Both the position numbers and the translations under genes were made by a program. Shown piece by piece: positions 53,095 through 61,953 of a stretch of 64,000 nucleotides of DNA (within the stretch, counting starts at the first letter, position 1; each line of letters begins with the position of its first letter). Under the pieces are notes generated by a model. That model was given only the letters and a program-made list of their open reading frames with translations. It was not told where the DNA came from and searched no databases. Source of the DNA: JAXMEB01 sp046348545 (GTDB taxonomy: Bacteria > Pseudomonadota > Gammaproteobacteria > Berkiellales > Berkiellaceae); NCBI GenBank assembly GCA_046348545.1, contig JAXMEB010000002.1, positions 682,001-746,000 on the forward strand, given 5' to 3'.

Positions 53095-55560
53095 ATGAAA
53101 AAAAAGATTAAGTCAAAAAGTGCACGGCAAGCAACTTCTAGAGGAAAGGATGACGCTATTGGCTTATTTCAACTGAGTAGGCGGATCCGTGAAGCCACCT
53201 TTATCCTACTCACAGCACTCGCATTTTATTTACTGACTGCTTTAGTCACGTATTCCAGTCAGGACCCTGGTTGGTCCCACACAGGCTACGCTGAGATGGT
53301 GAGAAATGCGGGAGGGCAGACTGGTGCTTTCTGCGCTGATGTGCTGCTCTATTTATTTGGTTTTATGGCTTATTTGTTGCCAGCCGCCACATTTTATGGG
53401 GCTTTATCTGTTTACAGAGAAGAGATTAGAGTATTTCAAGGCAATCCCTGGGTTTTGTTTATACGAGGGTTTGGTTTGTTGCTAGCCATTCTTGCTGGAA
53501 GTGGCTTAGCCAGCCTACATTTCACGGGCGCTGAAAAACTACTGCCAATGGGTAGCGGGGGGATTCTCGGAACGGCAATACAACAGCAATTAGTTAAAAA
53601 CCTGAATCATTTGGGTGGTGCTGTTTTTCTCCTTTCATTCACCCTCATTGGTCTTACTCTCTATACGGGGGTTTCATGGCTAAAAATCATGGATCGCTTG
53701 GGGAGAATATTTTTTAAGGGCTTGCATTACCTCCAATCAGCCTTGTTTCAGTCAGTCAAAAAAGGTTATGAAGCTTACGAGGAAAATAAAGAAGAGTTGA
53801 AGGCCGAGCTAAAGGAAAAGCTAATCGCACCGCTACCAAAACTCATTACTACACAAAAAGTGATTGAGCCGATGCCTGATCCGCTTTTGGACGAGATATC
53901 TGCCGTAGAAGATTTACCGGCTTCTGGAAAAGAACTTTTAAAGTTGAAGCCCAATGAAAAGCCAAAGCTCGATCCAAAAATTGAAAAACTCATCAATCCT
54001 CCTACTACAAAGCGGCCAACGATTGTGCCTCAAGCACCGCAGATTGTCCCGGTTCAAACCACCAAAGCATTACAACCCAGCCCCAAACCTTGTTTGTCAC
54101 TATTAGAAACGGTTGAGGCTGTTAAAAAAAGTTTTGATCCCAAGCAATTGGAAGCGCTTTCCCAATTAGTTGAAGCTAGGCTGAATGAATTCAATATCAG
54201 CGTGAAAGTAGTTGCGGTGTATCCGGGGCCTGTGATTACCCGTTTTGAAATGGAATTAGCACCGGGGATTAAGGTGAGTCGAATTACTGGTCTTGCGAAA
54301 GACTTAGCTAGATCATTATCGGTTGAAAGCGTTCGAGTTGTTGAAGTTATTCCGGGTAAATCTGTCGTTGGTCTTGAAATTCCGAACCAAAATCGAGAGA
54401 TTGTGCGTCTTAAAGAGATCTTAGCTTCATCAGTCTATGAACAATCTAAATCACCTCTCAGCTTAGGTTTAGGCAAAAGCATCTCTGGTGAGCCCATCGT
54501 TGTCCAGCTCGGTAAAATGCCCCATCTTTTGGTCGCAGGAACGACCGGCTCTGGAAAATCTGTGGGGGTGAATGCGATGTTGCTGAGTATTCTATACAAA
54601 GCAACTGCGGAGGAAGTCAGACTGATTCTGATTGATCCGAAAATGCTTGAGCTCTCGGTATATGAAGGGATCCCTCATTTACTCACGCCTGTGGTAACGG
54701 ATATGAAAGATGCGGCAAACGCACTTCGTTGGTGTGTGGGCGAGATGGAGCGACGTTATCAGGTGATGGCGGCTACTGGCGTCAGGAATTTAGAAAGTTA
54801 TAACCTTAAAGTTGAGAAGGCTAATCAGTCCGGCAAGCCGATATTTGATCCACTTTGGCAGCCTCATCAAGGAGAAAAGCCGGATGTGCTTGGCAAGATG
54901 CCTTATATTGTTGTTGTTATCGATGAATTTGCCGATATGATGATGGTGGTGGGTAAAAAAGTGGAAGAACTGATTGCCCGTATCGCGCAAAAAGCTCGAG
55001 CTGCGGGTATCCATCTGATTTTAGCCACACAAAGGCCTTCTGTTGATGTGATCACGGGGCTCATTAAAGCTAATATCCCAACTCGAATCGCTTTTCAGGT
55101 GTCTTCGAGAATTGATTCTAGAACGATTTTGGATCAACATGGCGCGGAGCAATTACTGGGGCATGGTGACATGCTTTATCTACCAGCGGGTAGAGGTGTA
55201 CCGGTTCGTATTCATGGTGCGTTTGTAGCAGATGATGAGGTTCATAAAGTGATCGAAGCCCTAAGGAAAGAAGGGGGGCCGAACTACATTCAAGACTTTA
55301 AAAAGCAATCCAGCTCTCCAAGTGGAGGTGGGCTTTTTGGGGAATCGTCTGAAGAAGAATATGACCCTCTTTACGATGAGGCCGTTAAAATAGTGACTGA
55401 ATCAAGGCGAGCTTCTATTTCGCACGTACAAAGGCGCCTTAAAATTGGCTATAATCGTGCAGCAAGACTAATAGAACAGATGGAAGCAGATGGTGTGGTC
55501 AGCGCTATGCAATCTAATGGCTCGCGTGAAGTCATTGCCCCCCCGCCCGTAGAATCCTAG
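53095..55560 (+). CDS. ftsK: DNA translocase FtsK
   Basis: Septum-located DNA pump that clears chromosome ends and activates XerCD at dif. 821 residues, shorter than E. coli's 1329 because the linker is brief. Four N-terminal transmembrane segments (about 30-205), a Pro/Lys-rich linker, alpha/beta motor with Walker A 'GTTGSGKSVGVNAML' and Walker B 'IVVVIDEFADMMMV', and the winged-helix gamma domain at 765-815 ('ASISHVQRRLKIGYNRAARLI') that reads KOPS. The dyad TACAAT-ACCAGC-ATTGTA lies just upstream (53059-53076), with a possible -10. Confidence 0.95.
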   Translation: MKKKIKSKSARQATSRGKDDAIGLFQLSRRIREATFILLTALAFYLLTALVTYSSQDPGWSHTGYAEMVRNAGGQTGAFCADVLLYLFGFMAYLLPAATFYGALSVYREEIRVFQGNPWVLFIRGFGLLLAILAGSGLASLHFTGAEKLLPMGSGGILGTAIQQQLVKNLNHLGGAVFLLSFTLIGLTLYTGVSWLKIMDRLGRIFFKGLHYLQSALFQSVKKGYEAYEENKEELKAELKEKLIAPLPKLITTQKVIEPMPDPLLDEISAVEDLPASGKELLKLKPNEKPKLDPKIEKLINPPTTKRPTIVPQAPQIVPVQTTKALQPSPKPCLSLLETVEAVKKSFDPKQLEALSQLVEARLNEFNISVKVVAVYPGPVITRFEMELAPGIKVSRITGLAKDLARSLSVESVRVVEVIPGKSVVGLEIPNQNREIVRLKEILASSVYEQSKSPLSLGLGKSISGEPIVVQLGKMPHLLVAGTTGSGKSVGVNAMLLSILYKATAEEVRLILIDPKMLELSVYEGIPHLLTPVVTDMKDAANALRWCVGEMERRYQVMAATGVRNLESYNLKVEKANQSGKPIFDPLWQPHQGEKPDVLGKMPYIVVVIDEFADMMMVVGKKVEELIARIAQKARAAGIHLILATQRPSVDVITGLIKANIPTRIAFQVSSRIDSRTILDQHGAEQLLGHGDMLYLPAGRGVPVRIHGAFVADDEVHKVIEALRKEGGPNYIQDFKKQSSSPSGGGLFGESSEEEYDPLYDEAVKIVTESRRASISHVQRRLKIGYNRAARLIEQMEADGVVSAMQSNGSREVIAPPPVES

Positions 55561-55571
55561 TGGAGTATAAT

Positions 55572-56216
55572 ATGAAAAAGCTATTGATAGCCTCATTTTG
55601 TTTATTGTTAACGCATCAAGTCTTTGCAGGGGATGCATCCAATCAGCTGAAGACAGAACTGAGTAACATTAAAACCTTTGCAGCATCATTTGATCAACGT
55701 ATTGTCGATAGCCATGATAAACCGGTGTCGAAATCAAACGGGTATGTTTCCATCAAGCGTCCTGGTGCTTTTTATTGGGAAGGTAAAGAGCCCGATCCGT
55801 TATTAGTGGTTGCGGATGGTAAGACACTTTGGACGTATGATATTGATCTAGAGCAAGTGACCAAACAATCGATTACCGAAGCGCTTGATAGAACCCCTGC
55901 GGCATTATTAGCGGGTGAGATCAAAGATTTAGAGCGTGACTTTAAGATTTCATTTTCTACTGAACCAAAGTGTGTTCAAGAAGCTGATACGTGTTTTCAT
56001 TTAGAGTCCAACGGGGAAGAGAAGGAATTTTCTGATATTTACATTAGCATGAAGCAAGGTTTGTTTATTGCTTTAACCGTGCATGATCAATTAGGACAAG
56101 AGATCTTAACACGGTTTAGTGATATCAAAATGAATGCGCCGGTCGATGAGACCAAGTTTAAATTCACACCGCCCAAAGGGGTTGATGTGATTGAGCAACA
56201 TAAAGGTAAAAAATAA
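55572..56216 (+). CDS. lolA: outer-membrane lipoprotein carrier LolA
   Basis: Periplasmic chaperone that ferries lipoproteins from LolCDE to LolB. 214 residues from the ATG at 55572 (GGAG upstream), with signal peptide ending QVFAG. 'FAASFDQRIVDS', 'GYVSIKRPGAFYWEGKEPDPLLVVADGKTLWTYD' match the LolA barrel. The open frame starts earlier with an unsupported GTG. The stop TAA is followed at once by the serS ATG. Confidence 0.95.
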   Translation: MKKLLIASFCLLLTHQVFAGDASNQLKTELSNIKTFAASFDQRIVDSHDKPVSKSNGYVSIKRPGAFYWEGKEPDPLLVVADGKTLWTYDIDLEQVTKQSITEALDRTPAALLAGEIKDLERDFKISFSTEPKCVQEADTCFHLESNGEEKEFSDIYISMKQGLFIALTVHDQLGQEILTRFSDIKMNAPVDETKFKFTPPKGVDVIEQHKGKK

Positions 56217-57503
56217 ATGTTAGATCCAGCAGTGGTTCGTCAAGATGTGGATTGGGTTGAGTCAGAGCTTAAAAAGCGAGGATTCCTATTTGACAAGCAT
56301 GCTTTTACAGCCTTAGAAAATGAGCGTAAAGCTATGCAAATTAAGACGCAGGATTTGCAGAATCAAAGAAACCTGTTATCTAAGCAATTTGGTCAGGTTA
56401 AATCGCAAGGCGGTGATATTCAGCCCATTAAATCCCAAGTCGACGAAATTAACGCTGAGCTCGATCGTGAAAAGTTCAAGCTGGATGATATTCTGGAACG
56501 TCAAAAAACTATTTTATTGACCCTTCCAAACTTTGTTCATGATTCAGTGCCAATTGGCAAAGATGAAAATGATAACCAAGAAGTGAAGACTTGGGGTGAC
56601 ATTCCGAATTTTCCATTTAAGCCATTGGATCATATCGAATTAGGTCAAAAACACAGCGGTCTTGATTTTGAAGCGGCTTCTAATTTATCTGGCGCACGCT
56701 TTGTGGTGATGCGGGGTAAAATCGCAAGATTGCACCGCGCATTAGCCCAATTTATGTTGGATACCCATGTCAAATTCCATGGTTATGAAGAAATGTACGT
56801 GCCTTATTTGGTTGAGCAAAAAGCTTTGTTAGGTGCTGCTCAATTACCAAAATTCTATGAGGATTTATTTCACATTCAAGGTGAATGTAAATTAACATTA
56901 ATTCCCACTGCGGAAGTGCCACTAACGAACTTGGTTGCAGATATGATTTTAGAGGAAAAAACATTACCTCTGAAATTCGTGAGTCATACACCATGTTTTA
57001 GAAGCGAAGCGGGTTCTTATGGTAAAGACACCAAGGGTATGATTCGTCAGCATCAATTTGATAAGGTTGAGCTTGTCCAGGTTGTTCATCCTGAAAAATC
57101 ATATGAGGCTTTAGAGGAACTAAGGCGTCATGCTGAAACCATTTTAGAACTGTTGAAACTACCTTATCGAACCGTTGCCCTGTGCAGTGGAGATATTGGA
57201 TTTCAATCTGCTAAAACATACGATTTAGAAGTTTGGTTGCCAGGACAAGACAAATACCGTGAAATTTCATCTTGCTCTAATATAGAAGCATTTCAAGCTC
57301 GCAGAATGGGGGCACGTTATAGGAATCCGAAGACCAACAAACCTGAACTAGTCCATACCCTCAACGGTTCAGGCCTTGCGGTTGGCCGCACACTCGTTGC
57401 TGTGATGGAAAATTATCAGGATGGAGAAGGTAACATTCGGGTGCCTGAGGTGTTGGTGCCTTATATGGATGGGTTGGATGTGATTGAGGTATTGAAGAAT
57501 TAA
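56217..57503 (+). CDS. serS: seryl-tRNA synthetase
   Basis: Class II synthetase, 428 residues. The N-terminal coiled coil that grips the tRNA-Ser variable arm spans about 28-100. Motif 2 is 'HTPCFRSEAGSYGKDTKGMIRQHQF' and motif 3 'HTLNGSGLAVGRTLVAVMENYQ'. The ATG touches the stop of lolA, so expression is coupled. Overlaps the convergent toxin gene by 4 bases. Confidence 0.96.
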   Translation: MLDPAVVRQDVDWVESELKKRGFLFDKHAFTALENERKAMQIKTQDLQNQRNLLSKQFGQVKSQGGDIQPIKSQVDEINAELDREKFKLDDILERQKTILLTLPNFVHDSVPIGKDENDNQEVKTWGDIPNFPFKPLDHIELGQKHSGLDFEAASNLSGARFVVMRGKIARLHRALAQFMLDTHVKFHGYEEMYVPYLVEQKALLGAAQLPKFYEDLFHIQGECKLTLIPTAEVPLTNLVADMILEEKTLPLKFVSHTPCFRSEAGSYGKDTKGMIRQHQFDKVELVQVVHPEKSYEALEELRRHAETILELLKLPYRTVALCSGDIGFQSAKTYDLEVWLPGQDKYREISSCSNIEAFQARRMGARYRNPKTNKPELVHTLNGSGLAVGRTLVAVMENYQDGEGNIRVPEVLVPYMDGLDVIEVLKN

Positions 57504-57916
57504 TCAAAGGGGTTAATTAGTTCTATAGAACATTCAGTAAAATCCTTTGTATTTCTTGTTGCAAGGGCAAACTGATTTGAAATGGCGATTGCGGCGATTT
57601 GACCATCTAAAATACTTAGGGGGAGTCCTAAGTGCTTTCGGTGGCTCATCAATTCGCCGTAAACATACGCTGAAGATTCGTCAAACGATAGAATTCTATG
57701 ACTAAACGCACTTTTTATAACTTTATTGAATGCGTTTTCAAGTGTTTTTCTGCGTCTGCTAACCGGCAAAGATTGAATACCATATTCGATTTCTCCAATA
57801 GTAATAGAGGTGATATAAAGGTTGGCGGTTTTTTGCGAGTTAACCCAAGTTATCACAGACAAGGTAGGTGATTGCTTCATCATTTCAGAAATAATATTGG
57901 TGTCTAAGATGATCAT
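57500..57916 (-). CDS. PIN-domain toxin, FitB/VapC type
   Basis: 138-residue predicted ribonuclease of a type II toxin–antitoxin pair. The PIN acidic residues Asp5, Glu42, Asp104 and Asp125 are present ('MIILDTNIISE', 'IGEIEYGI', 'ILDGQIAAIA', 'RNTKDF'), in FitB-like spacing. It follows the antitoxin with a 4-base overlap. Intact, no frameshift. Confidence 0.88.
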   Translation of the reverse strand: MIILDTNIISEMMKQSPTLSVITWVNSQKTANLYITSITIGEIEYGIQSLPVSRRRKTLENAFNKVIKSAFSHRILSFDESSAYVYGELMSHRKHLGLPLSILDGQIAAIAISNQFALATRNTKDFTECSIELINPFD

Positions 57917-58146
57917 TTGTCAAAATTCATTGGATCGTGTGGTTTGCGGGGTGAGATATCTAAGTCAATACCATTTTCGAGTCCAAAATATTGCTTGAAA
58001 ACATCGCTAATGCGTTCAGGCGCAGAGACTGCCTCAGCAATAATGATGCGCGCTTCTTCTTCCATCGATACGCCATGCTTAGCGGCCCGAATCCGGAGCT
58101 GTTCATAGATTTGGTTATCAAGGTTTCGAACACTGAGATTTGCCAT
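57913..58146 (-). CDS. FitA-like ribbon-helix-helix antitoxin
   Basis: 77 residues. The N-terminal RHH segment 'ANLSVRNLDNQIYEQLRIRAAKHGVSMEEEARIIIAE' is the DNA-binding fold of FitA/VapB-type antitoxins, followed by a flexible tail that would thread into the toxin. Expected to repress its own operon; repeated TGCTAG motifs lie directly upstream (58166-58212). Confidence 0.88.
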   Translation of the reverse strand: MANLSVRNLDNQIYEQLRIRAAKHGVSMEEEARIIIAEAVSAPERISDVFKQYFGLENGIDLDISPRKPHDPMNFDK

Positions 58147-58163
58147 TGTAATCTCCGAAAGGC

Positions 58164-58212
58164 GATGCTAGTTAAATGCTAGCATATGACTGCATTGATA
58201 GCAAGTGCTAGC
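58164..58212 (-). promoter_or_regulatory. putative antitoxin operator (three TGCTAG motifs)
   Basis: TGCTAG occurs at 58166-58171, 58177-58182 and 58206-58211; the middle one is a perfect palindrome ATGCTAGCAT (58176-58185) and the last is GTGCTAGCGC. First two are spaced 11 bases, one helix turn. Located just before the antitoxin start, as expected for autoregulation by an RHH protein. Confidence 0.5.
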
Positions 58213-58272
58213 GCAAGGTTTCAGTGATTTTTGAGTAGTTACACTCAATCAGGCGTATTTTTTAAAGGGAAT

Positions 58273-58300
58273 AAAAAAGGCGCCTTGCGGCGCCTTTTTA
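58273..58300 (-). terminator. bidirectional rho-independent terminator
   Basis: AAAAAAGGCGCC-TTGC-GGCGCCTTTTT: a 6-bp GC stem extended by A/T pairs, with T runs on both strands. It lies right after the Bax-inhibitor gene on the minus strand. Confidence 0.85.
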
Positions 58301-58313
58301 TATAGGGATGTCT

Positions 58314-58991
58314 TTATTCATTCCGTCCGGTGAGTGCGGTCAGAATGTGTAACATCGACACAAACAAGTTATACAGTGATACGAAGAGTGATACTGTCGC
58401 CATGATGTAGTTAGTTTCGCCACCATGAACGATATTGCTCGTTTCGAATAGGATGGCGCCAGAGGCAAGCAACATCATCCCAGCAGAAATCATCAGATGT
58501 AGCATGGGCATTTGTACAAATAAGCCTACTACAATGCTGATTAACAAGATCACTGAGAGGGCGGCAATGAATCCACCCAGGTAGCTGAAGTTGCTGCGGG
58601 TGGTTAGGGCATAGCCGGAGAGGGCAAGGAACACAAGTCCGGTACCGCCTAAAGAGGTCATGACAATTTGACCACCGTTACTGAATCCGCTGATGACTGA
58701 GTTGAGAATAGGACCAAGTGTAAATCCCATAAAGCCGGTGAGAGCAAATACACACACTATCCCTAGGGCGCTGTTCTTGAAGGCATTCACGAGCATAAAG
58801 AGACCAAAGTAGCCTAATATCATGAGTAGTCCCATTGGGGGGAAATTCATGGACATAGATACAGCCGCCATCGCTGCACTAAACATCAGGCTCAAGGAAA
58901 GTAGGATATAGGTATTCTTGATAACTTTGTTAGTTGATAAGATTGATTCTACACCAGTACGTAGGACAGGGGATGTAAATTCTCTGGCCAT
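58314..58991 (-). CDS. Bax inhibitor-1/YccA family membrane protein
   Basis: 225 residues with seven hydrophobic segments and the family ending (an Asp/Asn-rich last helix, here 'VSLFVSLYNLFVSMLHILTALTGRNE'). N-terminal 'SILSTNKVIKNTYILLSLSLMFSAAMAAVSM' is characteristic of the YccA branch. Members modulate FtsH proteolysis in E. coli. Start ATG at 58991; a TATAAT occurs in the upstream gap (reverse strand, around 59038). It stands alone. Confidence 0.88.
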   Translation of the reverse strand: MAREFTSPVLRTGVESILSTNKVIKNTYILLSLSLMFSAAMAAVSMSMNFPPMGLLMILGYFGLFMLVNAFKNSALGIVCVFALTGFMGFTLGPILNSVISGFSNGGQIVMTSLGGTGLVFLALSGYALTTRSNFSYLGGFIAALSVILLISIVVGLFVQMPMLHLMISAGMMLLASGAILFETSNIVHGGETNYIMATVSLFVSLYNLFVSMLHILTALTGRNE

Positions 58992-59086
58992 ATATATACT
59001 CCTCAGGGTTATGTCTAATTGCCTACTTTAACTGAATTATACCATATGAATTATATGGGGGTTAGACATGGATTTTTAAAGACCAG

Positions 59087-59115
59087 TTGCAAGTAGATGC
59101 AAGCTTAGGTAGACT
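59087..59115 (+). promoter_or_regulatory. promoter of tRNA-Ser
   Basis: TTGCAA (59087-59092), 17-base spacer, TAGACT (59110-59115), followed by a GC-rich discriminator (GCTCGC). Start near 59122, 8 bases before the mature tRNA. Confidence 0.55.
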
Positions 59116-59129
59116 GCTCGCACTAATAC

Positions 59130-59218
59130 GGAGAGGTGGCTGAGCGGTCGAAAGCGGCGGTCTTGAAAACCGTTGAGGGGTTTCCCCTCCCAGAGTTCGA
59201 ATCTCTGCCTCTCCGCCA
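59130..59218 (+). tRNA. tRNA-Ser (anticodon TGA)
   Basis: Acceptor stem GGAGAGG/CCTCTCC, encoded 3' CCA (59216-59218), anticodon loop CTTGAAA with TGA at 59164-59166, a long class II variable arm (GAGGGGTTTCCCCTC) and T loop GTTCGAATC. The 3' end of tRNA-Ser genes is a frequent integration site; the next 4 kb are an accessory cluster. Confidence 0.97.
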
Positions 59219-59608
59219 GTTTACAGCGCTCGAACTTTTTGGGCGGCATTTTTCAAATTATCAAATCACCCTCCGAACCCCAGTACTCATAGGCTTTAGC
59301 GTCTTTTAATCGCCCAGCACATGCGTACTTAGAGAATCGCAAAATCACCGATTTTACCCTAAAATCTCCCTTTTTGTTCTCTGTTTCTCCGTTAGATGCG
59401 AACGTCGGTCGTCAAGGTACGCATGTCCAGAACCCTTGATTTTACTGGGTTTTTTAAAACCGGTCTTGAGGTTTGTTATTGGGGCGGAGAATGGCGTATG
59501 TACCCACAGAACGAGAATTTTACTGTGATAGGGTTAGTTTTCTGTTGCTTAGCGCCTGACTATTTGGTATATATGTATACAATATAGCTAGATACTAACG
59601 AGGCGTAT
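59219..59608. other. 390-bp gap after tRNA-Ser without a supported gene
   Basis: No convincing ORF. The reverse strand 59409-59256 has an open run of about 49 codons ('RFSKYACAGRLKDAKAYEYW') with no start codon, which could be the tail of a lost gene. The plus-strand frame at 59396-59587 shows no family features. GTATATATGTATAC (59567-59580), a perfect inverted repeat, sits 29 bases before the SRPBCC gene and may be an operator for the MarR protein of this cluster. Confidence 0.4.
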
Positions 59609-60034
59609 ATGTGGACAAGAACCTATAGCAAGACTTTTCAAGGCATTAGCTCTAAAGATATTTGGCGCATTTGGACAGACGTAAACAGTTGGCCAACTTG
59701 GCATGGTGATTTAGATTATTGCAAGCTTGATGGTGACTTCAAAGTTGGTAACCATTTCATGTTAAAGCCCAAGGCGGTAAGCCCTGTAAAAATCATGCTG
59801 ACCGAAATCGTTGAGGGCCACTACTTTACTGACTGCACTTCGTTCTTCGGCGCCAAAATGTACGATACTCACGAGATGAATGAGACGTCTGATGGATTAC
59901 AGTTAAGGAATAAACTTGTTGTAACTGGGCCGTTGAAATGGCTCTGGATCAAGCTTGTGGCGCAAAATGTCGCAGATACCGTCCCAGAGGAAATGGAAAA
60001 CTTAATAAAGCTTGCAAGAGGCAGCAATGTCTAA
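59609..60034 (+). CDS. SRPBCC/START-fold small-molecule-binding protein
   Basis: 141 residues. The N-terminal 'YSKTFQGISSKDIWRIWTDVNSWPTWHGDLD' is the typical polyketide-cyclase/AHSA1 start, followed by 'GDFKVGNHFMLKP' and a C-terminal helix ('VAQNVADTVPEEMENLIKLA'). GAGG precedes the ATG at 59609. Ligand unknown. First gene of a tightly overlapping cluster with a MarR regulator (8-base overlap). Confidence 0.8.
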   Translation: MWTRTYSKTFQGISSKDIWRIWTDVNSWPTWHGDLDYCKLDGDFKVGNHFMLKPKAVSPVKIMLTEIVEGHYFTDCTSFFGAKMYDTHEMNETSDGLQLRNKLVVTGPLKWLWIKLVAQNVADTVPEEMENLIKLARGSNV

Positions 60035-60488
60035 CTTACCATTTGGTTTTGATACACCTCAAGATAGCCCGGGATTTTTGCTTTGGCAAACAACGATGGT
60101 ATGGCAACGGCAGATTAAAAAGTCTTTGGAGCCTTATGATATATCCCATGCCCAGTTTGTGATTATGGCAACCCTGATGTGGTTTGAGGCCCATCACTAT
60201 GACACAACTCAAATCCTCATCGTGAACTGGTCCAAGCTTGATAAGATGACTGTTTCAAAATCGCTAAGGAAACTGGCGGCACTTGGTTGTGTTCATCGCA
60301 TTGAACATGAAACCGATACACGCGCCAAGAGCGTCTCTCTCACCGAAAAAGGCAAAGAGATGGTGCGCACCCTGGTCCCTATTGTAGAGGGGATTGATAG
60401 TACATTTTTTGGTAAAGCATCTCATAAGGAACAAAAAAGCCTTGTACAAATTTTGGCGAAATTAACTGCAGGTACCACAGATGAATAA
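60027..60488 (+). CDS. MarR-family transcriptional regulator
   Basis: 153 residues from the ATG at 60027. Winged helix-turn-helix with 'LIVNWSKLDKMTVSKSLRKLAALGCVHRIEHETDTRAKSVSLTEKGKEMV', the recognition helix and Asp/Arg wing of MarR proteins. Likely autoregulates the cluster, possibly at the inverted repeat at 59567-59580. Overlaps both neighbours by 8 bases. Confidence 0.88.
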   Translation: MSNLPFGFDTPQDSPGFLLWQTTMVWQRQIKKSLEPYDISHAQFVIMATLMWFEAHHYDTTQILIVNWSKLDKMTVSKSLRKLAALGCVHRIEHETDTRAKSVSLTEKGKEMVRTLVPIVEGIDSTFFGKASHKEQKSLVQILAKLTAGTTDE

Positions 60489-60951
60489 GACAAAAAAATT
60501 CTGGATTGGTGTTGCTTGCAAAGAACATGTGGAAAACGGGGCTAAGCTTGGTATTTGTCAATGTTGCCACGGTAAATCTGCCCCCGCTAAACGATTATCC
60601 CATGGTGATTTCGTAATTTATTATTCGTCTAAAATAACCATGGCTGGATCCGATCTCTATCAAAAATTTACTGCAATTGGCGAGGTTATTGATGATGCGC
60701 CTTACCAAGTAGATATGGGAGATGGATTCAAACCATTTAGGCGTAATATCAATTATTTTGACGCCAAGCATATTGATATCAAACCGCTTGTACCGTTGTT
60801 GCCCTTTATCAAAAATAAAAATTCATGGGGCTACGTTTTTCGCTATGGCTTTTTAGAAATCGACCAAAAATCATTTGAGATTATTGCAAGTGGCATGCTT
60901 GAGTTTAATCCATTATTAGAGGAGGTGCTCGACCATGTTAATAAAACTTGA
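60481..60951 (+). CDS. EVE-domain protein
   Basis: 156 residues of the EVE (PUA-like) fold. 'KFWIGVACKEHVENGAKLGICQCCHGKSAPAKRLSHGDFVIYYSSK' is the family signature (usually WIGVASKDHV…GICQFCHGK). EVE domains recognise modified bases in nucleic acids; the target is unknown here. Overlaps the downstream phosphotransferase-like gene by 17 bases. Confidence 0.88.
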   Translation: MNKTKKFWIGVACKEHVENGAKLGICQCCHGKSAPAKRLSHGDFVIYYSSKITMAGSDLYQKFTAIGEVIDDAPYQVDMGDGFKPFRRNINYFDAKHIDIKPLVPLLPFIKNKNSWGYVFRYGFLEIDQKSFEIIASGMLEFNPLLEEVLDHVNKT

Positions 60952-61953
60952 CGTTAAAGATGAAGAAATCATTGCGTGTTTACAGAATGCGTATGGCTTG
61001 ACTGTGAAGAAAATAACATTTCTGCCTCTTGGCGCTGATTTCAACACAGCGGTTTATCGCGTGATAACCACTGACGGAGCAGACCACTTTCTTAAATTAA
61101 GAAGCGGTGAATTTTTAGAGGCCTCGGTCTCAGTTCCAAAATACTTGGCTGATCTGGGTATCAAACAAGTGATCCCGCCTCTTGCAACCAAAACTGGGCG
61201 GCTGTGGGCAAACCTAGAACTCTTTAAGGCCATTCTGTACCCTTATATCGAAGGCCGTAATGGTGTGGAAGCTAAACTACCAAAAGATCAGTGGGCTCAA
61301 TTTGGGGAGGCCATTAAAAAGCTTCACAGCACCGATATTCCTACATCAATAACAAAAGATATACCAAAGGAGACGTTTTCTTCTAAATGGCGCGAGACCG
61401 TCAAAGCATTTCTGATACACATTGAAATGAAGTGTTTGAAGAGCCTGTTGCTGTAAGAATGGCACTGTTCTTGAAATCCAAAAGTAGCGAAATTCTTAAA
61501 CTTGTGGAACGCGCTGAAGAGCTTGCTTTCACGATCCAAGAACAGCCCATCGACTATGTTTTATGCCACGCTGATATGCATGGCTGGAACCTGTTTCTTG
61601 ATAAAGAAGAAGCTCTTTATATTGTTGACTGGGATACGTTTATCTTCGCACCCGTCGAGCGAGATCTGATGTTTATCGGCGCTGGTATTTGGGATAGTGG
61701 TCTAACGCCTGACGAAGAAGCCTCACTTTTTTACAAAGGTTATGGTCAAACAAATATAAATCAGGATGCGATGGCCTACTATCGTTTTGAACGGATTATC
61801 CAAGATATCGGCGACTATTGTGAGTACATCTTTCTATCTGGTGAAGGTGGTGACGATCGGATCCAATGCTTTGAGTATCTCAAATCTAATTTTCTGCCAA
61901 AGGGCACGATTGAAAGAGCATATCAAGCGGATAATATGAGGAAAGTGTTATGA
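60935..61953 (+). pseudogene. aminoglycoside phosphotransferase-like gene, broken by a one-base deletion
   Basis: Two frames joined near 61425. The first (60935-61456, 'FLPLGADFNTAVYRVITT…LRSGEF') holds the N-lobe of an APH/choline-kinase-fold protein. The second, reading on to 61953, has the catalytic loop 'LCHADMHGWNLFLDKEEALYIVDWDTF' with the Asp and the Mg-binding 'DWD'. Adding one A to the AAA at 61425-61427 would give an uninterrupted reading (…IENEVFEEPVAV…), about 340 residues. A spectinomycin/streptothricin-type APH is the nearest class. Strong Shine-Dalgarno GGAGG before the ATG at 60935. The disruption looks recent, unless it is a sequencing error in an A run. Confidence 0.75.

Noticed and set aside
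59396..59587. 63-codon plus-strand frame after tRNA-Ser
   Set aside because: Runs up to the SRPBCC promoter region with no family match or Shine-Dalgarno.
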